A DNA stretch of 64,000 nt from DATIYF01 sp035517775 (GTDB taxonomy: Bacteria > Acidobacteriota > Terriglobia > Terriglobales > Acidobacteriaceae): NCBI GenBank assembly GCA_035517775.1, contig DATIYF010000082.1, forward strand, positions 1 to 64,000, written 5' to 3'. The translations under genes were made by a program, and so were the position numbers. Below the pieces are notes generated by a model. That model worked only from the letters and a program-made list of their open reading frames with translations. It ran no database searches and had not been told where the DNA came from. Below are positions 52,655 through 59,999 of this stretch, piece by piece; position 1 is the first letter of the stretch, and the number at the start of each line of letters is the position of its first letter.

Positions 52655-53851
52655 ATGCGCACCCAGGTGGGCATTGTCGGAGCCGGGCCGGCGGGACTGA
52701 TGCTCTCGCACCTTCTGCATCTGCGAGGCATCGAGTCGGTCATCCTGGAGGCGCGTTCACGGCAGTATTGTGAAGAGCGCGTGCGAGCCGGAGTTCTGGA
52801 GCAGGGAACGGCGAACCTGCTTGCCGCCACCGGCGTGGGCGAGCGCATGAAGCGCGAGGCTCTGATTCACCGCGGCCTCGAGTTTCGCTTTCGCGAACAG
52901 CGCCTTCGGCTGGAGTTCGAGGAGCTGGCGGGTGGGCGCAGCATCATGATTTATGCGCAATCGGAGGTGATTAAAGATCTGGCCGACGCGCGTCTAGCCG
53001 CCGGAGGGCAGATTTTCTTCGAGGCTGAGGACGTCAGCGTGGAGGGTTTTGACGGGCCGCGGCCAACGATCCGCTTTCGGAAGGACGGCAAGGCACAAGA
53101 ACTGGCCTGCGACTTCATCGCCGGTTGCGATGGCTTTCACGGCGTGTGCCGGCCCTCCGTTCCCGCTGGCGTGCTTACCAGCTACGAGCGTGTTTATCCA
53201 TTTGGCTGGCTGGGAATTCTTGCCGAGGCCCCGCCTTCCAACGACGAAGTCATCTATGCCCACCACCCGCGCGGCTTTGCGCTGCACAGCATGCGCAGCA
53301 TGCAGCTAAGCCGGCTCTATTTGCAGTGCCATCCGGAGGAAAACCTGGAGGAATGGCCGGATGAGCGAATCTGGAGCGAGCTTCAGGCGCGGCTTGCGGT
53401 GGCGGACGGCTGGAAATTGGTGGAGGGGCCGGTGGTGCAGAAGGGCGTCACCGGGATGCGCAGCTTTGTGATCGAGCCCATGCAATACGGCAGACTCTTT
53501 CTGGCCGGCGATGCGGCGCACATCGTTCCGCCCACCGGCGCTAAAGGACTTAACCTGGCGGTGGCGGATGTCCGCCTGCTGGCCCATTCTTTGGCGGAGT
53601 TTTACGATCGAGGAACGCGCGAATGGCTGGATGGCTACTCCGAAAGATGCCTGCTGCGAGTGTGGAAGGTGCAACGCTTCTCGTGGTGGCTGACCTCGAT
53701 TTTGCACCAGTTCCCGGAGGCGAGCCCGTTTGACCGGCGGCGGCAACTGGCCGAGCTCGACTACATCGCCGGCTCGCGCATTGGTGCCCAGGCATTGGCG
53801 GAAAACTACGTCGGCTTACCCATGGACGTGCCGGATGGCTACGGCGAGTGA
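52655..53851 (+). CDS. pobA: 4-hydroxybenzoate 3-monooxygenase
   Basis: The 398-residue flavoprotein matches p-hydroxybenzoate hydroxylase throughout: FAD motif GAGPAG (9-14), the DGFHGVCR motif that touches both FAD and NAD(P)H, ERVYPFGWLGIL, the substrate pocket YAHHPRGFALHSMRS (Tyr, Ser and Arg equivalent to Y201, S212, R214), GRLFLAGDAAHIVPPTGAK, and the C-terminal AENYVGLP. Reaction: 4-hydroxybenzoate + NAD(P)H + O2 to protocatechuate. Protocatechuate is also the product of vanillate demethylation, which ties this gene to the LigM-like enzyme 40 kb away. No ring-cleavage dioxygenase is in the window. Confidence 0.95.
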   Translation: MRTQVGIVGAGPAGLMLSHLLHLRGIESVILEARSRQYCEERVRAGVLEQGTANLLAATGVGERMKREALIHRGLEFRFREQRLRLEFEELAGGRSIMIYAQSEVIKDLADARLAAGGQIFFEAEDVSVEGFDGPRPTIRFRKDGKAQELACDFIAGCDGFHGVCRPSVPAGVLTSYERVYPFGWLGILAEAPPSNDEVIYAHHPRGFALHSMRSMQLSRLYLQCHPEENLEEWPDERIWSELQARLAVADGWKLVEGPVVQKGVTGMRSFVIEPMQYGRLFLAGDAAHIVPPTGAKGLNLAVADVRLLAHSLAEFYDRGTREWLDGYSERCLLRVWKVQRFSWWLTSILHQFPEASPFDRRRQLAELDYIAGSRIGAQALAENYVGLPMDVPDGYGE

Positions 53852-53950
53852 CGAGCAGCACCGTATTCCTTCGTTTCACAATCGGTCCGCGAATGATAGC
53901 CTGTTAGCCGCTTTCTCAGGCCTTGATACCTATTCTGCGAGGGGTGTTCC

Positions 53951-55429
53951 ATGAACCAGTTTGCCAGGCTGAATAAGCAGTACATCGGGGGTGTGTGGCG
54001 CGATGGCAAGAGCCAGAAATCCCTGGCCGACCGCAATCCCTATAACGGAAGCACGATTGCCGAGTTCAAGCTGGCCAGTCTGGCAGATCTTGACGAGGCC
54101 TATCGTTCCGCTGCGGCGGCGCAGAAAGTGTGGGCTGAGGTGAACCCCTTCGAGAAAAGAACAATAATCGAAAAAGCGATCACCTGGATTGAGCAGAATG
54201 AAGGCGATATCGCCGAGATCATCATTGATGAGCTGGGCGGCACGCGCATGAAGGCGATGATCGAGATCTTTCTCACCAAAACCTTTATCAAAGAGGCTTC
54301 GACTTATCCCCTGCGCATGACCGGCGAGATTCTGCCCTCCACTATTGATGGCAAGGAAAACCGGCTTTACCGCGTCCCCGCCGGAGTAGTCGGGGTGATC
54401 AGCCCATTCAATTTTCCCTTCAACCTCAGCATGCGCTCGGTGGCGCCGGCGATTGGCGCGGGAAACGGCGTGGTGCTCAAGCCCCACGACGATACTCCCA
54501 TCGTAGGCGGCACCCTGATCGCGAAAATTTTCGAAGAAGCTGGAGTTCCGAAAGGGCTGCTCAACATCATCGTCGCCGATATCGGCGAAATCGGCGATGC
54601 TTTCGTGGAGCACCCCATCCCGCGAATCATTTCTTTTACAGGATCGGAAGCCGTGGGCCGGCATATCGGCATGGTTGCCGGAAAGTCACTGAAGAAATCC
54701 ATTCTCGAACTGGGCGGCAACAGCGCCATGATTGTGCTGAATGACGCCGATCTTGACACCGCAGTCAATGCTGCCGTGTTCAGCCGCTTTGCGCATCAGG
54801 GCCAGGTCTGCATGTGCGCCAACCGCATTCTGGTGCAGCGCGGCCTGTATAACAAGTTTCTGGAAAAGTTCGTGGGCCGGGTGTCGAAGCTCACCGCCGG
54901 CGATCCGCGTAACGCGGAAACCGATCTGGGACCGCTGATCAACGAACGTCAGGCGGCCACCTTCGCTAAACAGGTGCAGTGCGGAATTGACGAAGGTGCC
55001 AAGGTCGCCTTGCAGGGCAAGGTCGAGGGCAATGTCGCCTCCCCGACCGTCTTTGCCGATGTGAAGCCCGACATGTGGATTGCACAAAACGAAATGTTCG
55101 GCCCGGCAGTCTGCGTCATGCCATTTGGCAGTCCGGAAGAGGCCGTGCAAATCGCCAACGACAGCCCCTACGGGCTCAGCGGCTCAATTTTCACCAAGGA
55201 TGCCGAGTACGGCGCCGAACTGGCGAAGCAGGTTGATTCCGGTATGGTCCACGTGAATGACGGCACTATCAACGACGATCCGCACATCGCCTTTGGCGGA
55301 GAAAAAGCCTCGGGAGTGGGCCGCCTGAATGGCAAGTGGGCGCTCGAAGAGTTCACCACACTCAAATGGGTTTCCGTGCAGCACAAGCAGCGGCACTACC
55401 CGTTTGAAGTTGTGGCCAAGGCCTCGTAG
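53951..55429 (+). CDS. NAD(P)-dependent aldehyde dehydrogenase, vanillin/benzaldehyde type
   Basis: The 492-residue protein has the ALDH layout: cofactor segment VGVISPFNFPFN, the loop SFTGSEAVGR, general base E253 (LELGGNS) and nucleophile C287 (GQVCMCANR). The general pattern (NPYNGSTIAEFK, RVPAGVVGVISPFNFP) is that of the benzaldehyde/vanillin dehydrogenase group. A second Cys two residues on (C289) is common in this group. Beside pobA and with a ferulate-type ligase in the window, vanillin or 4-hydroxybenzaldehyde are likely substrates, inferred. Gap to pobA is 99 bases, so it may have its own promoter. Ribosome binding site GAGGGG. Confidence 0.88.
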   Translation: MNQFARLNKQYIGGVWRDGKSQKSLADRNPYNGSTIAEFKLASLADLDEAYRSAAAAQKVWAEVNPFEKRTIIEKAITWIEQNEGDIAEIIIDELGGTRMKAMIEIFLTKTFIKEASTYPLRMTGEILPSTIDGKENRLYRVPAGVVGVISPFNFPFNLSMRSVAPAIGAGNGVVLKPHDDTPIVGGTLIAKIFEEAGVPKGLLNIIVADIGEIGDAFVEHPIPRIISFTGSEAVGRHIGMVAGKSLKKSILELGGNSAMIVLNDADLDTAVNAAVFSRFAHQGQVCMCANRILVQRGLYNKFLEKFVGRVSKLTAGDPRNAETDLGPLINERQAATFAKQVQCGIDEGAKVALQGKVEGNVASPTVFADVKPDMWIAQNEMFGPAVCVMPFGSPEEAVQIANDSPYGLSGSIFTKDAEYGAELAKQVDSGMVHVNDGTINDDPHIAFGGEKASGVGRLNGKWALEEFTTLKWVSVQHKQRHYPFEVVAKAS

Positions 55430-55436
55430 GGAAACC

Positions 55437-57110
55437 TTACTGCGGAAATGGCGGCGGCTCGGGCTCAGCCGAGCCGTCGGCTCTTGCATCTGACCCGCCG
55501 TAATTGATTCCCGTCTCCGAGTTGTGCATCACGGCGTTGCCCCGGCCCATCATAGTCGAGTATTCCTCTTCCACCTGAAAGATGTGACCCATCGCGGAGA
55601 GCCTCTGGAGAATTTCCGGCGGCACCCGCGACTCGATGGTGATATGGCATCCCCCGGCGTGATTCACCGTGAAGCGCGCGTTCTCCAGGGCCTGCTGAAT
55701 GTTCATGTTGTAATCGGCGACGTTCGAGACAAACTGCGCATGCGCGAGCGGCTGGTTGGCGCCGCCCATAATGCCGAAGCCGATATGCTCGTCACCGCGC
55801 TCCATGAAAGCAGGAATGATGGTGTGAAAGGGCCGCTTGCGCGGCGCCAGGACGTTGGGCGACGCAGGATCGAGAGAAAACAGCGCGCCGCGGTCCTGGA
55901 GTGCGAAGCCCATTCCATGAACCACAACACCTGACCCGAATAACTCATAATTGCTTTGAATCAACGAAACGATGTTGCCCTCACCATCCACGGCCGTGAG
56001 ATAAGTGGTGTCGCCCGGAGGGGTGCCGTATTGAACCCTGCAGTTCGCATGATTAGGATCAATCAGGCGGGCGCGCTCTTCGGCATACTCTTTGGAGAGC
56101 AGGCCTTTTACTGGAATCTTGGCGAAGCGCGGGTCGCCATTGTAGCGGTATAGATCAGCGTAAGCTAGCTTCATCGCCTCGATTTTCTTATGCAGCTCTG
56201 TCACGCTAAGAGGGCCGTCAGGAGAAGCGGGAAAAGTCTGCATGATGTTCAGCATTTCGAGCGCCGCCATGCCCTGGCCATTCGGCGGCAGCTCATAGAC
56301 AGTCCAGCCGCGGTAGTCAATGGAGATCGGGTCCACCCACTGGGGCGAGAACTCAGCCAGATCATCGGCGGTCATGGTCCCGCCGAGCGCTTTTGACGTG
56401 CTTAGGATGGCGTCAGCAATCTCACCTTTGTAGAAAGCATCGACCCCGTGCTGTGCTACAAGTTCCAGAGCCTTCGCCAGGTCGGGATTGCTAAACACCT
56501 GGCCAACCGCGGGCGCTTTTCCATTGGGCAGGTAAACCCTGCGGCCTTCCTCATCATTGGCGAAAATATCTGGCGCAGCTTGCCAAAACTCATGCACTAG
56601 CTCAGGCACGGGATAACCCTGTTGCGCATAGAAAATGGCGGGCTGAAACATTGCCTTCCAGGGCAGCTTGCCGAAGCGCGCGTGCAAGGCGTTCCATCCT
56701 GCGACCGCGCCGGGGACGGTCACCGAATCAATACCCCGAAGCGGCATTCTCGTAAGGTCACGGGCCTTCATGCGCTCGAGAGTGAGGCCTTGCGGCGCCC
56801 AGCCGCTTGAGTTGAGTCCATAGAGCTTGCCGGTCTTTGCGTTCCAGTAAATGGCAAACAGGTCTCCGCCCATGCCATTCATCATGGGTTCTTCCACGCC
56901 CAGAACGGCGTTGGCAGCGATGGCGGCGTCCACGGCCGAGCCGCCCTGCCGCAGAATCTCGGCTCCTGCCTGCGAGGCCTGCACGTAGCTGGTTGCAACG
57001 ATGCCGTACTTCGAGATCACCATGGACCGCGCGTTGTGGCGATCCTGGGCGAAGGAGAGCTGGGTCAGCAGCAGGAGGCAGGCGGCTAAGATGCGGGTCT
57101 GCATCCTCAC
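55437..57110 (-). CDS. ggt: Gamma-glutamyltransferase
   Basis: An exported enzyme of 557 residues: signal peptide (about 1-21, LSFAQ), then the N-terminal nucleophile hydrolase fold. Maturation cleaves before T368 in GDTTYLTAVDGEGN to give large and small subunits; GSGVVVHGMGFALQDRG and GIMGGANQP follow as usual. The family splits or transfers the gamma-glutamyl group of glutathione and related compounds in the periplasm. The second half is somewhat short but has all visible motifs. The C-terminus is Glu/Pro-rich. It converges on the ALDH gene with 7 bases between stops. Confidence 0.9.
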   Translation of the reverse strand: MRMQTRILAACLLLLTQLSFAQDRHNARSMVISKYGIVATSYVQASQAGAEILRQGGSAVDAAIAANAVLGVEEPMMNGMGGDLFAIYWNAKTGKLYGLNSSGWAPQGLTLERMKARDLTRMPLRGIDSVTVPGAVAGWNALHARFGKLPWKAMFQPAIFYAQQGYPVPELVHEFWQAAPDIFANDEEGRRVYLPNGKAPAVGQVFSNPDLAKALELVAQHGVDAFYKGEIADAILSTSKALGGTMTADDLAEFSPQWVDPISIDYRGWTVYELPPNGQGMAALEMLNIMQTFPASPDGPLSVTELHKKIEAMKLAYADLYRYNGDPRFAKIPVKGLLSKEYAEERARLIDPNHANCRVQYGTPPGDTTYLTAVDGEGNIVSLIQSNYELFGSGVVVHGMGFALQDRGALFSLDPASPNVLAPRKRPFHTIIPAFMERGDEHIGFGIMGGANQPLAHAQFVSNVADYNMNIQQALENARFTVNHAGGCHITIESRVPPEILQRLSAMGHIFQVEEEYSTMMGRGNAVMHNSETGINYGGSDARADGSAEPEPPPFPQ

Positions 57111-57129
57111 ATGCTACCCCAAACAAACT

Positions 57130-57471
57130 TCACGTTGTGTTGCGGCGTTTCTTGTCGGGTTGGTTGCGAATCAGGGTCCAATATTCCTCGCGCGCGTCGG
57201 CATCGATTGGCGTGGCCCGTGGCCCGTAGAGACCATCGGCGCCGTTTTTCTTCGGGCCCGAAATCCAGTATTCCTCTCCTGTCTCGACGTCGAAATAGTT
57301 GGCCTTGAAGCCGCGGCCCTTCAGACTCTGGAACATCTTGCCTTTGTAATAGAGACTCTTACCGCTTTTTGAGAACAAGACACGCCCAATCACGGCTGGT
57401 CCCACCAGTCCTCTTTGGCCAGGACGCTGCGCAGACTTATTCTCGATATACATGACGCGAGCCGATGGCAT
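57130..57471 (-). CDS. Small conserved protein of unknown function
   Basis: A 113-residue soluble protein with no signal peptide. The core LYYKGKMFQSLKGRGFKANYFDVETGEEYWISG is of a type I recognise from many bacteria, where it is hypothetical and sometimes mislabelled as a deoxyxylulose-phosphate synthase. The ending REEYWTLIRNQPDKK is also conserved. It is rich in aromatic and basic residues and has no cysteines or obvious catalytic set. It may be the last gene of the E1 operon (48 bases after E1 beta). I can offer no function. Confidence 0.72.
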   Translation of the reverse strand: MPSARVMYIENKSAQRPGQRGLVGPAVIGRVLFSKSGKSLYYKGKMFQSLKGRGFKANYFDVETGEEYWISGPKKNGADGLYGPRATPIDADAREEYWTLIRNQPDKKRRNTT

Positions 57472-57519
57472 GCCTAGATTGTAAAGGCGAGTTCCGAAAA
57501 GTTGGGGTCATGACTCTGT

Positions 57520-58500
57520 TCAGGCGGCCACTTCCTGCTTGGCCATGACTGCCTTCACCGCATCAACGATCTTTTCCTCGCTCGGCAGAACGTAGTTCTC
57601 CAGCGGCTCGCTGTAAGGAATGGAAGTATCGAGCGCGGTGACCATCTTGATGGGTGCGCGCAGATGCTCGAAGCCGTGCTGGGCGACTTCGGCGGCTATG
57701 ACCGCCGCCGCCGAAGAGTGGCGCGGCGCCTGATCCACCAGTACCAGCCTTCCAGTCTTGGCAACGGAGTTGACAATCGTCTCTACATCGAGCGGCGCCA
57801 GGCTGCGCGGGTCCACCACTTCCGCGCTGATGCCTTCTTTGGCCAGCATTTCCGCCGCGGCCAGAGACTTCTTGACCATCCAGCCGGTGGCCACAATGGT
57901 GATGTCGCTGCCTTCGCGCTTCACGTGGGCGACTCCGATGGGAACCACGTACTCGCCTTCCGGCACTTCGCACGAATCAATCATCAACATATACGGATGC
58001 AGGTAGACAACCGGGTTGTCGTCCCGGATCGCGGCGGCCATCAGCCCTTTGGCATCAGCCGAGTTTGACGGAATGACGACCTTGAGCCCCGGAATTCCCA
58101 TCATGGTGTGATAAATGCAGTTGGAGTGCTGTCCCGCCCAGCCGGCAGCAAAACCGTAACCGGCCTTGAGCACGAGAGGCACTTTCACTTGCCCGCCTGA
58201 CATGTAACGCAGGCGCGGCGCTTCGTTGATCACCTGGTCCATGGCAACGAGCATGAACTCGCTCATCCACAGCTCAACGATGGGCCGCAGGCCGGTGACG
58301 GCCGCGCCCACCGCGATGCCGATCTCGGCGGTCTCAGAAATCGGCGCGATGCGCACCCGGTTTCGCCCGAACATTTTCAGCATGGGATCGCGCTCGGTCA
58401 TGGCCATGTTTTGGCCGTAGAAGATGACGTTCGGGTCCCGCTGCATTTCTTCCATGATGGCCACGGCCATCGCTTCACCGTACATCATTTCACGCGCCAT
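57520..58500 (-). CDS. 2-oxoacid dehydrogenase E1 beta subunit (TPP-dependent)
   Basis: The 326 residues form the transketolase-like pyrimidine-binding domain (MMYGEAMAVAIMEEMQRDPNV at the start, PISETAEIGIAVGAA with the catalytic Glu) and C-terminal domain (VVDPRSLAPLDVETI, RHSSAAAVIAAE). With the alpha subunit it forms an alpha2beta2 E1 that decarboxylates a 2-oxoacid, or cleaves an acyloin as in acetoin dehydrogenase, and passes the acyl group to lipoamide. AGGAGAT overlaps the alpha stop, 5 bases or so before its ATG, so the two are coupled. The exact substrate is not evident; no E2 catalytic core or E3 is nearby. Confidence 0.88.
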   Translation of the reverse strand: MAREMMYGEAMAVAIMEEMQRDPNVIFYGQNMAMTERDPMLKMFGRNRVRIAPISETAEIGIAVGAAVTGLRPIVELWMSEFMLVAMDQVINEAPRLRYMSGGQVKVPLVLKAGYGFAAGWAGQHSNCIYHTMMGIPGLKVVIPSNSADAKGLMAAAIRDDNPVVYLHPYMLMIDSCEVPEGEYVVPIGVAHVKREGSDITIVATGWMVKKSLAAAEMLAKEGISAEVVDPRSLAPLDVETIVNSVAKTGRLVLVDQAPRHSSAAAVIAAEVAQHGFEHLRAPIKMVTALDTSIPYSEPLENYVLPSEEKIVDAVKAVMAKQEVAA

Positions 58501-58508
58501 AAGATCTC

Positions 58509-59543
58509 CTATGCGTACACGTAGTTCGAGGCTTCCTCTGGTTTGGGAAGCGGGCTGGACAAGGCGAACTGCACCGCCTCGTCCATTTCGTCGCCGGCGA
58601 ATCGTTCGATGGCGCTCGCCTCGGCTTCGGAAAACACTCCCTCGGAGATGAGCTTCACACGGAAACGAACAATGGGATCATTTTCTCGCGCGGCCTGATA
58701 TTCCGCCTTCTTCCCGTAAACCCCCACCGCTTCATGCTCGGGAAATTGCGTGGGCGCGGGCGGAACCGTAATGGCATTGCCGTGCGCGCTCAGGCGGTAG
58801 AACTTCGATTCGATGAGGCTCGGCCCTTTCCCCGTTCGTGCGCGTCGCGCGGCTTTCTTCACCGCTTTATACACCGCCAGCGGGTCGGTGCCATCCACGG
58901 TGACGCCCGGAATGCTGAAAGCTGCAGCCTTCCTGGATAGCGGATCGCCCGCCACGCAGTTGGCATCCTCGAGGCTCACGTGGGTGTAGGCTTGGTATTC
59001 GTTGTTTTCGAGAACGTAAACAATCGGCAGCTTCCAGACAGCGGCCATATTCACCGACTCGAAAAACCCGCCCTGCTTGGAAGAGCCGTCGCCAAAAAAG
59101 CAATAGACCACCTGGCCGGTCTCTTTCACCTGCGCCGTGAGCGCCGCGCCGGTCGCGTGGGCGATGGCGGCGGCGATAATGCCGGAAGTTCCAGGAAAAT
59201 GGTGCTCGGGGTCGGCCAGATGCATGGAGCCGCCAAAGCCCTGGCAGAGGCCATCTTTGCGGCCATAGAGCTCGGCCATCATCTTGCGCGGCGAAGTGCC
59301 CAGCACAATGGGATAGCCGTGGCAGCGGTAGCTGGGCATGGCAAGATCATTTTTCTTCCGCGTCGCAAGCGCGCCCACGATGCTGGCTTCGGCGCCATCG
59401 GCCAGGTGAGTATGCCCGCGCATAGCGCCGGGATGCTCGAGAAAAGTACGCTTCACCCGCTCCTCGAACTCCCGCACCCGTACCATCTGGGTGTACATCC
59501 AGATTAATTGCTCATTGCTTGGGTCCTGTTTCTTTGCTGCCAT
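58509..59543 (-). CDS. 2-oxoacid dehydrogenase E1 alpha subunit (TPP-dependent)
   Basis: This 344-residue subunit has the thiamine diphosphate/magnesium motif GDGSSKQGGFFESVNMA with the closing ENNEYQ, and the phosphorylation-loop-like stretch FYRLSAHGN. It lacks the N-terminal presequence of mitochondrial forms. Alpha and beta as separate chains are typical of branched-chain, acetoin and some pyruvate enzymes. The ATG follows AGGAG that overlaps the stop of the lipoyl gene, so lipoyl domain, alpha and beta are one translationally linked unit. Acetoin- or branched-chain-type assignments are both possible. Confidence 0.88.
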   Translation of the reverse strand: MAAKKQDPSNEQLIWMYTQMVRVREFEERVKRTFLEHPGAMRGHTHLADGAEASIVGALATRKKNDLAMPSYRCHGYPIVLGTSPRKMMAELYGRKDGLCQGFGGSMHLADPEHHFPGTSGIIAAAIAHATGAALTAQVKETGQVVYCFFGDGSSKQGGFFESVNMAAVWKLPIVYVLENNEYQAYTHVSLEDANCVAGDPLSRKAAAFSIPGVTVDGTDPLAVYKAVKKAARRARTGKGPSLIESKFYRLSAHGNAITVPPAPTQFPEHEAVGVYGKKAEYQAARENDPIVRFRVKLISEGVFSEAEASAIERFAGDEMDEAVQFALSSPLPKPEEASNYVYA

Positions 59544-59552
59544 GGTGTGCTC

Positions 59553-59870
59553 CTAGTTTGTTGACGCCGCTTCCGGCGGGCCGATCTGGCAGAGTGGCTG
59601 GCCCACCGGCACCTGCGAATTCTCCTGCGCCAATATCTTCAGCAGCGTGCCTTCCGCGGGAGACTCCAGCTCGTAGCTGACCTTTTCCGTCTCCAGTTCG
59701 ACCACGGGTTCGCCAATGTTGATGTGCTCGCCCACCTGCTTGAGCCAGCGCACGACGCTGGCTTTAGTTGTCGGGATCCCCCCGGTCTTCGGCACCTTCA
59801 GCGTCGTAATAATGGCCGCCCCCTCGGGACTCAGCCTTGATAGCGCAATCGCCAAGATAGTGTCAAGCAA
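59553..59870 (-). CDS. Free-standing lipoyl domain protein
   Basis: One lipoyl domain with the lipoylation Lys in ELETEKVSYELESPAEG and the half-motif VVRWLKQVGEHINIGEPV. An E2 normally has peripheral-subunit-binding and acyltransferase domains after it; here the gene ends (86-105 residues). The conventional TTG start at 59870 lies upstream of the best promoter (see 59837-59866) and has no ribosome binding site. GAGGGGG at 59825-59819 precedes an ATT codon at 59813 by 5 bases and could mark a rare ATT start, giving ITTLKVPKTGG as the N-terminus. It would carry the acyl group from E1. Its partner acyltransferase must be elsewhere. Confidence 0.75.
   Translation of the reverse strand: MLDTILAIALSRLSPEGAAIITTLKVPKTGGIPTTKASVVRWLKQVGEHINIGEPVVELETEKVSYELESPAEGTLLKILAQENSQVPVGQPLCQIGPPEAASTN
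59837..59866 (-). promoter_or_regulatory. Probable promoter of the lipoyl-E1 operon
   Basis: A perfect TTGACA (59866-59861) and TATCAA (59842-59837) are 18 bases apart. Transcription from about 59830 would leave out the nominal TTG start of the lipoyl gene. Confidence 0.38.
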
Positions 59871-59999
59871 GCCCGCGCAGGATTGCTGCGCGAACTAGCA
59901 CGGCCTCTTTCCTGCAAGGCTGCGAACCGTCTGAACCCTCTTCTTATTAACTGCAGGGGCGCAAAAGCACGGCTGCAGCAAACACAAAGAAAACGGTTT

